A stretch of DNA of 64,000 nt from Corynebacterium humireducens NBRC 106098 = DSM 45392 (lineage in GTDB: Bacteria > Actinomycetota > Actinomycetes > Mycobacteriales > Mycobacteriaceae), in assembly GCF_000819445.1 (NCBI RefSeq), contig NZ_CP005286.1, positions 1,612,001 through 1,676,000 of the forward strand, in the 5' to 3' direction. The position numbers and the translations under genes were made by a program. The notes beneath the pieces are model-generated. The model did no database searches, was not told the DNA's origin, and saw only the letters and a program-made list of their open reading frames with translations. Positions 1 through 11,910 of this stretch are shown piece after piece. Positions within the stretch are counted from its first letter, which is position 1, and each line of letters opens with the position of its first letter.

Positions 1-58
1 ACTATTCACATCAGCCACACCGGACTCAGGTGAATCCTCGGTTATGAAACAGTCAAGT

Positions 59-685
59 TCACAGCCCTGATCGGCGGACGTCGGAGGCGGTGCCGTCAAT
101 AAGCACCTCGACGGCGTCGCGGCCGAAGACCCACAGCAGCAGCTCCCCCACGGAGCCGGAGACACGCACGACGTTCTCCCCGTCGAGGCTCACACCCCGC
201 TGATCCGCCGCGACGATCCGCGGCATCCCCGTCGGGTGGAGGATCACCGGGGAGAGGCTGCGACGCAGCAGACGCGGCGCCAGCATCCGCAGGATCCCGT
301 GCAGCTGCTCCTTCACCACCGTGCTGAACTCCCGCGGACGCGCCACCCCGTCACCGCGGCGCACGTCCTCGTGGTGGACGAAATGCTCCGCGGTGTTCAT
401 CTGCCTGTCGAGGAGCCGCACCGGATTCAGCCTCCCCGGCCCCTGCGCCCAGTCCCGCACGAGATCCTCGTAGTCGCGCTCCCCCGCCTTCGCGCTGGCC
501 TTCGCCAGACGCCCGGCCAGCGCCGGCACGAACATGCCGGCCGCGGCGGGCAGGTTGTTCTCACGGAGATACAGGTGCACCGCGAGATCCCGGGTGGTCC
601 ACCCCTCACACAGCGTGGGGGCGTCGGGGCCGAGCTCGAGGAGGAGGGCAGCCAGGCGGGCACGTTCGGTGCTGGAGAAAGACAT
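59..685 (-). CDS. TIGR03085-type DinB-like metal-binding protein
   Basis: The product is 208 residues and resembles the actinobacterial TIGR03085 family, related to the DinB/mycothiol-dependent maleylpyruvate isomerase fold. The N-terminal CEGWTTRDLAVHL segment and the mid-protein EHFVHHEDVRRG segment carry the histidine-rich helices that bind metal in that superfamily. The substrate is unknown. I place the start at the ATG ending at 685, not at the upstream in-frame codon at 712, because TATGCT lies 7 bases before it, the spacing of a leaderless corynebacterial mRNA. It lies downstream of rnj in the same orientation. The family assignment is by pattern recognition and the exact function is not known. 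Confidence 0.72.
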   Translation of the reverse strand: MSFSSTERARLAALLLELGPDAPTLCEGWTTRDLAVHLYLRENNLPAAAGMFVPALAGRLAKASAKAGERDYEDLVRDWAQGPGRLNPVRLLDRQMNTAEHFVHHEDVRRGDGVARPREFSTVVKEQLHGILRMLAPRLLRRSLSPVILHPTGMPRIVAADQRGVSLDGENVVRVSGSVGELLLWVFGRDAVEVLIDGTASDVRRSGL

Positions 686-725
686 GCACCCCAGCATAGT
701 GCCGGGGTGCATGCGGGGAACGGGA

Positions 726-2804
726 TTAGAGCGACGGGCGCGCCGAGGCCCTGATCTGGTCGTCGTCGATGGTGCTGTCGATGTCGGAGGTCATCGGGAC
801 CACCGTCGGCAGGATCATCGGCTCACGACGCCACTTCTGCTCCACGAAACGGGAGACGCGGCGACGCAGCTGCTGGACCATGCGGTACGGGTTGTTCTCG
901 CCCTCCGCGGCCAGATCGTTGAGGACGGTCTCCGCCAGCTCCTTGACCTCGGGGGTCATGGCGCGGTCGTCCTCGGTGAAGCCCTTGGTCTCCACGGTCG
1001 GGGACTCCATGAGTCGGCCCGTGCGGTTGTCGATCACCGCGGTGATGGAGATCAGGCCGCCGGAGCCGAGGCTCGTGCGGTCCGCCAGGACGTCGGCGTC
1101 GACCTCACCCATCGTGGTGCCGTCGACGTAGAGGTTACCGACCGGGATCTGGCCGACCACCTGGGCGCGGCCGTCGACGAGGTCGACGACGACGCCGTTC
1201 TGGGCCAGCACGACGCGGTCGCGCTCGGTGCCGGTCGCGATGGCCAGCTCCTTGTTCGCACGCAGGTGACGCCACTCGCCGTGGACCGGCATGGCGTTCT
1301 TCGGGCGGGCCGCGTTGTAGAGGAACAGCAGCTCGCCGGCGTAACCGTGACCGGAGGTGTGCACCTTGGCATCCTTGCCGGTGACCACGGTCGCGCCGAT
1401 CTGGGCGAGCATGTTGATGACGCCGAACACGGCCTCCTCGTTGCCCGGGACGAGCGAGGAGGACAGGATGATCAGGTCGCCGTCGCGGACGGTGATCTGG
1501 CGGTGCTCACGACGGGCCATGCGGGACAGGGCCGCCATCGGCTCACCCTGGGTACCGGTGGTGATGAGCATGACCTTGTGCGGCGCCAGCTTCGAGGCGT
1601 CGTCCATGGACACGATCGTGCCGCGCGGGGCCTTGAGGTAGCCCATCTTCTCGGCGATCTCCATGTTGCGGATCATCGAGCGACCGTTGAACGCGACCTT
1701 GCGGCCGGCGGCGACGGCGGCGTCGACGGCGGCCTGCACACGGTAGACGTTGGAGGCGAAGGACGCGAGGATGACCCGCTGACGGGCGTCGGCGACCAGA
1801 CGCTTGAGCGTCGGGGCCACGTCGGCCTCGGACCCGGAGACACCCGGGGTCGTGGCGTTGGTGGAGTCGCACAGCATGAGGTCGACGCCCTCGTCACCGA
1901 AGCGGGACAGGGCCGGCAGGTCGGTCGGGCGACCGTCCGTCGGGGTCTGGTCCAGCTTGATGTCACCGGTGTGGATGACCAGGCCGGCGCCGGTCTTGAT
2001 CGCCAGGCCGAGGCAGTCCGGGATCGAGTGGTTGACGGCCCAGAAACGGATGTTGAAGGGGCCGCGGTTCTCGTTGGACTGCTCGTTGACCTCGATGAGC
2101 TTCGGACGCTGGCGGTGCTCCTTGCACTTCGCCGCGATGAGCGCGAGGGTGAAGCGGGAGGCGAGGATCGGGATGTCCGGGCGCAGCTTGAGCAGCCACG
2201 GGATGGCGCCGATGTGGTCCTCGTGACCGTGGGTGACGACGAGTGCGTCCACGCGGTCGAGGTGCTTCTCGATCGGACCGAAGTCCGGCAGGATGAGGTC
2301 GACGCCCGGCTCACCCGAGGACGGGAAGAGCACGCCGCAGTCCACGATGAGCAGACGGTTGTTGTACTCGAAGACCGTCATGTTGCGGCCGATCTCCGAG
2401 ATGCCGCCCAGCGCGTAGATGCGCAGGCCGTTGCGCGGGGCCTTCGGCGGCTCCGGCAGACGACGGGTCAGGTCAGCGCCCTGCATGGACTTGACGACGT
2501 TGCGACGTCCCCGTCCCCCCTGCTGACCACCCTGACCGCCCTGGCCCTGGCCACCCTGACCGCCGCGGCCACCACGGCCGCCGCGGGCGCGGCCGCCACC
2601 GTTCCGGGAGCGGTTGCCGCCGCCCCGCGGGGCGTTGTCGGTGTCCGCGGACTTCCTTTCGGTGGTCTTCTTCTCGGCGGATGCGCCGTTTCCGTTCGTT
2701 TCCGGGGTCGGTGCCTGGAAAACCGGGGATGCACCAGTGCTCTCGGTCTCCGGCGGGCCCGCCTTGCGGGTGACCTTCCGGGCACGACTACGGGATTCAG
2801 TCAT
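726..2804 (-). CDS. rnj: Ribonuclease J
   Basis: This is a 692-residue metallo-beta-lactamase/beta-CASP ribonuclease that would process and degrade mRNA and mature rRNA by endo- and 5'-exonucleolytic cleavage. The zinc-binding HGHEDH motif is at about residue 190, followed by beta-CASP motifs and a C-terminal domain. The first ~120 residues are a basic, Gly/Arg/Gln-rich low-complexity extension (RGGRGGQGGQGQGG), longer than in Firmicute RNase J and typical of actinobacteria. It begins 2 bp after the dapA stop, so it is probably co-transcribed with dapA. This matches the long-known ORF4 downstream of dapA in C. glutamicum. Confidence 0.95.
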   Translation of the reverse strand: MTESRSRARKVTRKAGPPETESTGASPVFQAPTPETNGNGASAEKKTTERKSADTDNAPRGGGNRSRNGGGRARGGRGGRGGQGGQGQGGQGGQQGGRGRRNVVKSMQGADLTRRLPEPPKAPRNGLRIYALGGISEIGRNMTVFEYNNRLLIVDCGVLFPSSGEPGVDLILPDFGPIEKHLDRVDALVVTHGHEDHIGAIPWLLKLRPDIPILASRFTLALIAAKCKEHRQRPKLIEVNEQSNENRGPFNIRFWAVNHSIPDCLGLAIKTGAGLVIHTGDIKLDQTPTDGRPTDLPALSRFGDEGVDLMLCDSTNATTPGVSGSEADVAPTLKRLVADARQRVILASFASNVYRVQAAVDAAVAAGRKVAFNGRSMIRNMEIAEKMGYLKAPRGTIVSMDDASKLAPHKVMLITTGTQGEPMAALSRMARREHRQITVRDGDLIILSSSLVPGNEEAVFGVINMLAQIGATVVTGKDAKVHTSGHGYAGELLFLYNAARPKNAMPVHGEWRHLRANKELAIATGTERDRVVLAQNGVVVDLVDGRAQVVGQIPVGNLYVDGTTMGEVDADVLADRTSLGSGGLISITAVIDNRTGRLMESPTVETKGFTEDDRAMTPEVKELAETVLNDLAAEGENNPYRMVQQLRRRVSRFVEQKWRREPMILPTVVPMTSDIDSTIDDDQIRASARPSL

Positions 2805-2806
2805 AT

Positions 2807-5324
<2,518 letters not shown>

Positions 5325-5421
5325 CGTTGCATGCGCATCAACATCACCAGCGGACCTGACCCCTTGATGGTGGACACGCTGAAACCAGCATTTCGCTGGG
5401 GAAGTGAGGTACCTTTCCACC

Positions 5422-5763
5422 ATGCCACGCAAGACCTACACCGAGCAGTTCAAGCGTGACGCAGTGGCGTTGTACGAGTCGACTCCCGGAGCAACGATCA
5501 ACGCGATCGCCTCCGATCTCGGAGTCAACCGCAACTCCCTGCGCACCTGGCTCGACTCCTTCGGCACCGGCACCAAAACCAACGCCAACGGCGAGAAAGT
5601 CGCCAGCCCCGTCGCCGCGGCCAACAGCGCACGCACCCCGGCTGAAGGACTCTCCGATACCGAGCGCATCCGCGTGTTGGAACGCGAAAACGCCAAGCTC
5701 CGGGAGGAACGAGAGATCCTGCGCAAGGCGGCTAAATATTTCGCGGAAGAGACGAATTGGTGA
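5422..5763 (+). CDS. IS3-family transposase OrfA
   Basis: A 113-residue helix-turn-helix protein beginning MPRKTYTEQFKRDAV that would bind the IS ends. The N-terminal HTH (IASDLGVNRNSLRTW) is followed by a leucine-zipper-like helix (RIRVLERENAKLREER) used for multimerisation in IS3 OrfA proteins. I use the ATG at 5422; an upstream in-frame GTG (5404) lies within the IS leader. It overlaps orfB by 7 bp in the -1 frame, so a frameshifted OrfAB transposase is expected, although I see no obvious slippery heptamer. Confidence 0.9.
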   Translation: MPRKTYTEQFKRDAVALYESTPGATINAIASDLGVNRNSLRTWLDSFGTGTKTNANGEKVASPVAAANSARTPAEGLSDTERIRVLERENAKLREEREILRKAAKYFAEETNW

Positions 5764-6650
5764 ACCGCTTCCGATTTGTTGACGACCACCGAGACTTCTA
5801 CGAGGTCAAGCGGTTATGTGAGGTTCTGAAGATCAACCGGTCCTCGTACTACGCCTGGAAATCGGCTGCCCCTGCCCGCCAGCAACGCCTCGTCGCCGAC
5901 GCGGTGCTGGGAGCGCAGATCAAGACCACCTTCAACGCCGAGAACGGCTGCTACGGGGCGAAACGTGTGACTGCGACTATCAACTCCAGCGACGGCAACT
6001 CCGCCGGCGGCGTTGTTGTGCAGCGGGTCAATCACAAGCGCACGGCCCGGCTGATGCGGCAGATGGGTCTGTTCGGCTACACGAAAAAACGCCGCGTGAA
6101 GACCACCGTGTCTGCGAAACGGGTTCCGAAGTTCCCGGACCTGTTGAAACGTCGGTTCACCGCAGCCAAGCCGAACACGGTCTACGTCGGCGATATCACG
6201 TACCTGCCGATCGCGGACGGGTCGAATATGTACCTGGCCACCGTTATTGATTGCTATTCGCGGCAGTTGACCGGTTTCGCGATCGCCGACCACATGCGCA
6301 CCGAGTTGGTCGAAGAAGCCCTCACGATGGCCCACGGGGCCCGAGGTAGTCTGAACGGGGCGATTTTCCACTCGGATCACGGCAGTGTTTATACCTCTGA
6401 GCAGTACCGGAGGTTGTGTGAGCAGTTCGGCGTCACCCAGTCGATGGGAGCGATCGGGACGAGTGCGGATAACTCGTTGGCGGAGTCGTTCAACGCGTCA
6501 CTGAAGCGGGAAGTCCTTCAGGATGAGCCTGTTTTTCCAAGTCAGCTGGTGTGCCGCCGGGATGTGTTTCGGTGGTGCACCCGGTACAACACGAAACGTT
6601 TGCACTCATGGTGCGGCTACCGCTCGCCGAATGCCTTTGAAGCCGCCTGA
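5757..6650 (+). CDS. IS3-family transposase OrfB (DDE integrase core)
   Basis: The 297-residue product contains an N-terminal HTH_21-type segment (YGAKRVTATI) and a retroviral-integrase-type catalytic core. The acidic triad can be read as D146 (YVGDITYLP), D207 (HSDHGSVYTS) and E243 (SLAESFNASLKRE). The 61 and 35 residue spacings fit the IS3 D,D(35)E pattern. No stop or frameshift interrupts it. The ORF opens at a TTG followed by GTG. In vivo it is probably made as an OrfAB fusion by -1 frameshifting. Confidence 0.92.
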   Translation: MVNRFRFVDDHRDFYEVKRLCEVLKINRSSYYAWKSAAPARQQRLVADAVLGAQIKTTFNAENGCYGAKRVTATINSSDGNSAGGVVVQRVNHKRTARLMRQMGLFGYTKKRRVKTTVSAKRVPKFPDLLKRRFTAAKPNTVYVGDITYLPIADGSNMYLATVIDCYSRQLTGFAIADHMRTELVEEALTMAHGARGSLNGAIFHSDHGSVYTSEQYRRLCEQFGVTQSMGAIGTSADNSLAESFNASLKREVLQDEPVFPSQLVCRRDVFRWCTRYNTKRLHSWCGYRSPNAFEAA

Positions 6651-7138
6651 TTAGCTACACTGACTATCGCATCTTGATGAAATCCCCGTGTCCACTTTCC
6701 GGGGTTCGGGCCCAGCATCTACGTGGCGGATCAGCAGAAGGCGCAGAACTTCTACGTTAACACCCTGGGTTTCCGTATCAAGCACGACATTCCGGTCGGG
6801 GACGGCGCCCGCTGGCTCACGCTTGTCTCCCCCGCGGACCCCGAGGGCACCGAACTGCTCCTCGAGCCCATGGGGCACCCGGCGGCGGCCGTGTTCTGCG
6901 AGGCCCTCTACGCCGACGGGATGCCCTTCACCCAGTTCGCGGTCGACGACATCCAGGCCGAGTACGAGCGCCTGCGTGACCTCGGCGTCGAGTTCTCCAT
7001 GGAACCCACCGAGACCGGCCCCGTCACCGTCGCCGTCTTCGACGACACCTGCGGCCACTGGATCCAGCTCATCGAAGGGGAATAACGAAACGGTAAGGCC
7101 CGGCGACAAACACCGGTTATGCCATCTATCGTGAGGAT

Positions 7139-7810
7139 ATGACCGCTTATCGACGCCCCCTCACCACCGCCGCCGTCACCGCTGCCGCGCTGGTGCTCAC
7201 CGCCTGCAACGGTACGGGCACCACCGAAGGCGGAACAGGCACCACCTCCGCCACCCCCGTCACCGTGACCTCGACAGCCACCACGAACTCCCCCGCCCCG
7301 ACAACCCCGACGACCACCACGGGGACGACGACGACGGTCTCCGCCACCACCGCGCCGGTCGACCGCCCGCTGGGCACCCCGACCACCGCAAGCGAGACCC
7401 GCACCCCCGTCATGTGGGATGAGCCCGCCCCGCTGGTCACCGGCGTGCGCATCGGCCGCCACGACACCTACACCCGCGTCGTCTACGACCTCGTCGGCAA
7501 CGGCGAGCCCGGCTGGTACAGCGGCTACATCGACCAGCCCTACCAGGACGGCTCCGGCTTCCCCGTCGACGTGCAGGGCAACGCCTACCTGATGATCAAC
7601 ATCACCGGCACCACCTACCCCTTCGAGCATGACGCCGAGGAACTGGCCATCGGCCCGCATCCGGGCACCGGCGTGGTGAGGGAAGTGGTCAACACCGGTG
7701 TCTTCGAGGGCAACACCCTCACCTACATCGGACTGGATGAGCAGCTCCCCTACTCCGTCACCGTGCTGCACAGTCCTCTGCGCGTGGTGGTGGACATCCA
7801 GCACCCGTAG
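7139..7810 (+). CDS. Putative lipoprotein with AMIN-like C-terminal domain
   Basis: A 223-residue secreted lipoprotein. The N-terminus has a basic start, a hydrophobic stretch and the lipobox LTAC (Cys about residue 23). A Thr/Ser-rich linker of roughly 60 residues follows, containing TTTTGTTTTV-type runs. The C-terminal ~130 residues (VRIGRHDTYTRVVYDLVG onwards, ending VTVLHSPLRVVVDIQHP) match the pattern of AMIN-like domains of actinobacterial lipoproteins. It would be anchored on the outer face of the membrane, possibly contacting the cell wall. The role is unknown. GAGG just before the ATG supports the start. Confidence 0.72.
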   Translation: MTAYRRPLTTAAVTAAALVLTACNGTGTTEGGTGTTSATPVTVTSTATTNSPAPTTPTTTTGTTTTVSATTAPVDRPLGTPTTASETRTPVMWDEPAPLVTGVRIGRHDTYTRVVYDLVGNGEPGWYSGYIDQPYQDGSGFPVDVQGNAYLMINITGTTYPFEHDAEELAIGPHPGTGVVREVVNTGVFEGNTLTYIGLDEQLPYSVTVLHSPLRVVVDIQHP

Positions 7811-7845
7811 GCGCCGTAGGCACTGCCGGATGCGGCGGCGCGGCC

Positions 7846-7851
7846 TAGTAT
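7846..7851 (+). promoter_or_regulatory. -10 box of the DUF1963 gene
   Basis: TAGTAT ends six bases before the ATG at 7858, consistent with a leaderless transcript. Confidence 0.55.
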
Positions 7852-7857
7852 CGGCTC

Positions 7858-8652
7858 ATGTTCGCTGACTCCGCCGCACTCCACGACTCCCTCGCCGACT
7901 CCGACCTCTCCCCCGCCCTCCGCGAGGAACTGGACTCCCTCGTCCGCCCCGCCGCCCGGCTCCTCTCCGAGCCGGGCGCACCCACGTCGCCGGGCCAGTC
8001 CCGGTTCGGAGGTCTCCCCGACCTGCCTGCGGACCTCGAGTGGCCCCGGCACCCGGACACCGGGCAGCCGCTGCCCTTCCTGGCCCAGATCAACCTCGCC
8101 GACGTCGTCGGACTCACCGACCTGGATCTGCCCGCCACCGGGCACCTGCTCTTCTTCTACGACTGCGACGAACAGCCCTGGGGCTACCAGCTGTCCGACC
8201 GTGCGGGGTTCCGCCTCCTCCACGTCGCTGACGGGGAGCTCACACCCCGCGCGGGCACCGGGGCGCTGCCCCCGCACCGCCTCACCGCCGCCCCCGGGGT
8301 GAGCGTGCCCTCCGAGAGCTCGCAGGCGCTCGACTGGTCCGAGGAGGACGACGCCTACCTCGACTGGTCCGACTCCACCCCCGACCCCACGGAGAACCAC
8401 CAGCTCGGCGGCTGGCCCGCCGTCATCCAGGAGGACGACATGGAGGCCAAGTCCTCCGTGCTCACCCGCGGCGAGGAGTACCGCCACGGCATGGAGGCCG
8501 AGGGTGACTGGGTGCTGCTCGCCCAGTTCGCCTCCTCCGAGGACGGCGAGTGGTCCTGGGGCGACGACGGCTGCCTCTACGTCTGGATGCGCCGCGAGGA
8601 CATCCGCGACGGCGTCTGGGAGAACGCGCACCTCATCCTGCAGTGCTTCTAA
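7858..8652 (+). CDS. YwqG-like DUF1963 protein
   Basis: A 264-residue soluble, acidic protein of the DUF1963 (YwqG) type. Visible family features are the FGGLPDLPADLEWPRH segment near residue 45, the LPFLAQINLADV segment, LLFFYDCDEQPWG and a C-terminal WVLLAQFASSEDG region. No biochemical function is established for the family. The ATG has no Shine-Dalgarno but follows a TAGTAT box at leaderless spacing. It is monocistronic and ends in a strong hairpin shared with the convergent pnp. Confidence 0.78.
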   Translation: MFADSAALHDSLADSDLSPALREELDSLVRPAARLLSEPGAPTSPGQSRFGGLPDLPADLEWPRHPDTGQPLPFLAQINLADVVGLTDLDLPATGHLLFFYDCDEQPWGYQLSDRAGFRLLHVADGELTPRAGTGALPPHRLTAAPGVSVPSESSQALDWSEEDDAYLDWSDSTPDPTENHQLGGWPAVIQEDDMEAKSSVLTRGEEYRHGMEAEGDWVLLAQFASSEDGEWSWGDDGCLYVWMRREDIRDGVWENAHLILQCF

Positions 8653-8670
8653 CTGCCCACCAACGGCGAA

Positions 8671-8700
8671 CGCCCCCGCTCACCAGGGTGAGCGGGGGCG
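8671..8700. terminator. Bidirectional terminator between DUF1963 gene and pnp
   Basis: A near-perfect inverted repeat, CGCCCCCGCTCACC / GGTGAGCGGGGGCG, lies between two convergent stop codons (8652 and 8716). The run of T on either side is poor, so it may be partly Rho-assisted. Confidence 0.75.
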
Positions 8701-8715
8701 TCGTCACGCAGGGGT

Positions 8716-10959
8716 CTAGCCCTCGATCGGGACGAGGGAGATCTTGCCGCGGTTGTCGATGTCGGCGATCTCGACCTGGATCTTGTCGCCGACGTTGACC
8801 ACATCCTCGACCTTCTCGATGCGCTCGTCGCCACCGAGGTTGGAGATGTGGATGAGGCCGTCACGGCCCGGGGTCAGGGAGACGAAGGCACCGAAGGCGA
8901 CGGCCTTCACGACGGTGCCCAGGTAGCGCTCGCCGACCTTCGGCAGCTGCGGGTTGGCGATGGCGTTGATCTTCTCGATCGCCGCGTCAGCGGCCTCACC
9001 GGAGGCGGCGGACACGTAGACGGTGCCGTCGTCCTCGATGGAGACGTCCGCGCCGGTCTCCTCGGTGATGGAGTTGATGGTCTTGCCCTTCGGGCCGATG
9101 AGCTCACCGATCTTCGAGACCGGCACCTTGACGGTGGTGATCTTCGGGGCCAGGCTGGACATCGCGTCCGGGCGGTCGATGACCTCGGCCATCGTGTCCA
9201 GGATGGTGATGCGGGCGTCACGGGCCTGGGCGAGGGCGTCGGCGAGCACCTGCGACGGGATGCCGTCGAGCTTGGTGTCCAACTGCAGCGCGGTGATGAA
9301 GTCCGGGGTACCGGCGACCTTGAAGTCCATGTCGCCGAAGGCGTCCTCGGCGCCGAGGATGTCGGTCAGTGCGACGTACTTGGTCTCACCGTCGACCTCG
9401 TCGGAGACCAGGCCCATGGCGATGCCCGCGACCGGGGCCTTCAGCGGCACACCCGCGTTGTACAGGGAGAGGGTGGACGCACAGACGGAACCCATGGAGG
9501 TGGAACCGTTGGAGCCCAGGGCCTCGGAGACCTGACGGATGGTGTACGGGAACTCCTCGCGGGACGGGATGACCGGCTCGAGGGCACGCTCGGCGAGTGC
9601 ACCGTGGCCGATCTCGCGGCGCTTCGGGGAACCGACGCGACCGGTCTCACCGGTGGAGTACGGCGGGAAGTTGTAGTGGTGGATGTAGCGCTTGGAGGTC
9701 TCCGGAGACAGCGAGTCGATCTGCTGCTCCATCTTGAGCATGTCCAGGGTGGTGACGCCCAGGATCTGGGTCTCGCCACGCTCGAACAGCGCGGAGCCGT
9801 GTGCGCGGGGGACGAGATCGACCTCGACGCCGAGGTCACGGATGTCGGCGACACCGCGGCCGTCGATACGGAAGCCCTCGGTGAGGATCTTCTGGCGGAC
9901 GATCTTCTTCATCAGCGCGTTGTAGGCGGCACGGACCTCCTTGGCGGCGTCCGGGTTCTCCGCGAAGGAACCGACGAGCTGCTCCTCGATCTCGACCATG
10001 TAGTCGTTGGCGGCGTCCTCGCGCTCGTGCTTGCCGGCGATGGTCATGATCTCCGCGAGCCTGCGGGAGGCCTTCTTCTCGACGGCCGCGAACACCTCAT
10101 CGGCGTACGGCGGGAACACCGGGAACTCCTGGCGCTCCTTGGCGGCGTGCTCGGCGAGGCTGGCCTGCGCCTTGCACAGCAGGGCGATGAACGGCTTGGC
10201 GGCCTCCAGACCCTCGGAGACGGTGGCCTCGGTCGGGGCCGGGGCACCGCCCTTGACCAGCTCGATGACGTTCGCGCCGGCAGCGGCCTCGACCATCATG
10301 ATGGCGACGTCCTCGCCCTTGCGACGGCCCTTGCGCTCGACGAGGCGGCCGGCGACGACCATCTCGAACACACACTGCTCACGCTGTGCCTGGTTCGGGA
10401 AGGCCACCCACTGGCCCTGCGGGTGCTTGTCGTCGGCGATGAGCGCCATGCGGACACCACCGACGGCGCCGGAGACCGGCAGACCCGACAGCTGGGTGGC
10501 GGCGGAGGCACCGTTGATGGCGACGACGTCGTAGTAGTCCTCCGGCACCTGCGACAGGACCGTGATGACCACCTGGACCTCGTTGCGCAGGCCCTTGACG
10601 AAGGTCGGGCGCAGCGGACGGTCGATCAGGCGGCAGGCGAGGATCGCGTCGGTCGAGGGACGGCCCTCACGACGGAAGAAGGAACCCGGGATACGACCCG
10701 CGGCGTACATCCGCTCCTCGACGTCGACGGTCAGCGGGAAGAAGTCGAAGCCCTCACGCGGCTGGTTGGAGGCGGTGACCGTGGCGAGAAGCATGTTCTC
10801 CTCGTCCAGGTAGGTGGTCACGGCGCCGCCGGCCTGGCGTGCCAGCTGGCCGGTCTCGAAACGGATCTCGCGGGTACCGAAGTCACCGTTGTCGATCGTG
10901 ACAACTGCCTCGGTGACGCCGAAATCCTCGTCGACGTGGATCTCCACGGGGTTGCTCAT
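8716..10959 (-). CDS. pnp: Polyribonucleotide nucleotidyltransferase (PNPase)
   Basis: The 747-residue enzyme degrades RNA 3'-5' by phosphorolysis. It has two RNase PH core domains, then a KH domain ([18 protein letters not shown], ~residues 600-620) and a C-terminal S1 domain ([13 protein letters not shown] and [11 protein letters not shown]). I start at [11 protein letters not shown] (ATG ending 10959) because GAGGAG lies just upstream; an in-frame codon at 10992 would add 11 unlikely residues. TAGAAT at 11035-11030 is a plausible -10, giving a ~64-nt leader. It lies near rpsO as in most bacteria, though here a small plus-strand gene separates the two. Confidence 0.97.
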   Translation of the reverse strand: MSNPVEIHVDEDFGVTEAVVTIDNGDFGTREIRFETGQLARQAGGAVTTYLDEENMLLATVTASNQPREGFDFFPLTVDVEERMYAAGRIPGSFFRREGRPSTDAILACRLIDRPLRPTFVKGLRNEVQVVITVLSQVPEDYYDVVAINGASAATQLSGLPVSGAVGGVRMALIADDKHPQGQWVAFPNQAQREQCVFEMVVAGRLVERKGRRKGEDVAIMMVEAAAGANVIELVKGGAPAPTEATVSEGLEAAKPFIALLCKAQASLAEHAAKERQEFPVFPPYADEVFAAVEKKASRRLAEIMTIAGKHEREDAANDYMVEIEEQLVGSFAENPDAAKEVRAAYNALMKKIVRQKILTEGFRIDGRGVADIRDLGVEVDLVPRAHGSALFERGETQILGVTTLDMLKMEQQIDSLSPETSKRYIHHYNFPPYSTGETGRVGSPKRREIGHGALAERALEPVIPSREEFPYTIRQVSEALGSNGSTSMGSVCASTLSLYNAGVPLKAPVAGIAMGLVSDEVDGETKYVALTDILGAEDAFGDMDFKVAGTPDFITALQLDTKLDGIPSQVLADALAQARDARITILDTMAEVIDRPDAMSSLAPKITTVKVPVSKIGELIGPKGKTINSITEETGADVSIEDDGTVYVSAASGEAADAAIEKINAIANPQLPKVGERYLGTVVKAVAFGAFVSLTPGRDGLIHISNLGGDERIEKVEDVVNVGDKIQVEIADIDNRGKISLVPIEG

Positions 10960-11029
10960 GTATCTCCTCAGATCTGAGTTATCGGCGATCATCGGTGTCG
11001 CCGGATGCGTGTCTTAACAACGAGATGGG

Positions 11030-11035
11030 ATTCTA
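11030..11035 (-). promoter_or_regulatory. Candidate pnp -10 box
   Basis: TAGAAT on the minus strand about 70 bp upstream of the pnp ATG. It leaves a leader containing the GAGGAG ribosome-binding site. Confidence 0.45.
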
Positions 11036-11104
11036 CCAGGTGAACCAGGGTGTTAAAAGCCCCTTCCGCGGTCCGGCGCGTGGGTATCTGCTAGAGGTGG
11101 GGAT

Positions 11105-11539
11105 ATGACCACATCACTGACCGCCGACCCGGCTCTCCGACGCGCCGCCGTCGCCGCCGCGAGCCCCCTCCGGGGCCGTCGCCTGTGGGGCGGACTGGCG
11201 GGTCTGACAGGCGGTGGGCTGGGTGGCGTCCTGGCCACCGGCAACGTCGGCGATGCCGCCGGCCCAGCGGCGGTGCTGCTGGTGATGCTCACGTTCGCGG
11301 TGGCGGTGGCGACGGCAAGATACTTGTCGACGCGCCGCCGCGTGGCACAGCACTACGAGCCGGGGTCGGAGCTGGTGATGTCCGAGCTTCCTCACGGTGG
11401 CGTGTCGGTGCGGACGGCAGCAGGTGCCTATTCCTTCGCGAACGACGCCCCGCGGCAGCACCGCGGGCCGGACTTCGTCTGGCTGGGAGGCCGGCGCGAC
11501 GGCCTCCTGCTGCCGACCCAGCTGGTTCCCGCCGCATAG
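11105..11539 (+). CDS. Small membrane protein of unknown function
   Basis: A 144-residue protein with two predicted transmembrane stretches close together: a Gly-rich one (LWGGLAGLTGGGLGGVL, ~27-43) and AAVLLVMLTFAVAVATA (~54-70). A cytoplasmic-looking C-terminal domain of ~70 residues ends PDFVWLGGRRDGLLLPTQL. I do not recognise the family. The ATG at 11105 follows TAGAGG and a GGTGGGGAT stretch. It is oriented against both neighbours, pnp (divergent) and rpsO (convergent). Confidence 0.65.
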   Translation: MTTSLTADPALRRAAVAAASPLRGRRLWGGLAGLTGGGLGGVLATGNVGDAAGPAAVLLVMLTFAVAVATARYLSTRRRVAQHYEPGSELVMSELPHGGVSVRTAAGAYSFANDAPRQHRGPDFVWLGGRRDGLLLPTQLVPAA

Positions 11540-11547
11540 AAACGCAG

Positions 11548-11575
11548 AACCCGCCCTCCGACTGGAGAGCGGGTT
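11548..11575. terminator. Hairpin between convergent membrane-protein gene and rpsO
   Basis: AACCCGCCCTCC and GGAGAGCGGGTT form a stem with one mismatch and a 4-base loop between the stop at 11539 and the rpsO stop at 11598. It probably ends transcription from both sides. Confidence 0.65.
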
Positions 11576-11597
11576 CCGGGTGAAGTTGTTGCTTCGC

Positions 11598-11867
11598 TTA
11601 GCGACGCAGGCCCAGACGGGCAATCAGGTCACGGTAGCGGTCGATGTTGTTGTCGGCCAGGTACTTCAGCAGGCCACGACGACGACCGACGAGCAGCAGC
11701 AGGCCACGACGGGAGTGGTGGTCGTGCTTGTGGAACTTGAGGTGCTCGGTCAGGTTGTTGATGCGGTTGGTCAGCAGTGCAACCTGGGCCTCCGGGGAGC
11801 CGGTGTCGGTCTCGTGCAGGCCGAACTCGCCCAGGATGGTCTTCTTCTGCTCAGAGGTCAGAGCCAT
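11598..11867 (-). CDS. rpsO: 30S ribosomal protein S15
   Basis: An 89-residue primary 16S rRNA-binding protein of normal length. The family motif is clear: [17 protein letters not shown] (~residues 22-38), then [18 protein letters not shown] and [14 protein letters not shown] upstream of the ATG is the ribosome-binding site. A ~109-nt leader with a stable hairpin precedes it and may allow autoregulation. Confidence 0.98.
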   Translation of the reverse strand: MALTSEQKKTILGEFGLHETDTGSPEAQVALLTNRINNLTEHLKFHKHDHHSRRGLLLLVGRRRGLLKYLADNNIDRYRDLIARLGLRR

Positions 11868-11910
11868 GATGTATCTCTCTTCGTTGTTTCAGTCCACATG
11901 AAATGTCCCT

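Larger units (their letters stand above)
5352..6713 (+). mobile_element. Complete IS3-family insertion sequence
   Basis: The element is 1,362 bp with two overlapping transposase frames. The ends form an imperfect ~31-bp inverted repeat: the left end begins GGACCTGACCCC and the reverse complement of the right end begins GGGCCCGAACCC, both continuing into GTGGACACG at the same distance (about 22 of 31 positions match). It is flanked by a 3-bp direct repeat AGC (5349-5351 and 6714-6716), typical of IS3-family transposition. A small hairpin (CCAGC-atttc-GCTGG, 5385-5399) precedes orfA. Both frames look intact, so it could still be active. Confidence 0.93.
5331..7085 (+). pseudogene. VOC/glyoxalase-family gene interrupted by IS3-family element
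   Basis: Codons 1-7 (MRINITS) lie at 5331-5351 and the rest of the gene at 6717-7085. Removing the IS (5352-6713) plus one copy of the AGC duplication restores one frame of 129 codons. It reads MRINITS-IYVADQQKAQNFY, a normal beginning for a small vicinal-oxygen-chelate (glyoxalase/bleomycin-resistance) protein, and continues to a TAA at 7085. Readthrough from the original ATG into the element stops at 5459 after 42 residues. A GTG at 6723 could in principle restart most of the domain, but it would lack the first beta strand. The natural substrate is unknown. Confidence 0.88.

Noticed and set aside
5422..6650. Transposase broken by frameshift
   Set aside because: Two overlapping frames are the normal IS3-family organisation, and the overlap (7 bp, -1 frame) and catalytic triad are intact.
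7081..7138. Riboswitch or small gene between the VOC remnant and the lipoprotein gene
   Set aside because: The 50-bp gap holds only promoter-like A+T-rich bases; nothing structured was seen.
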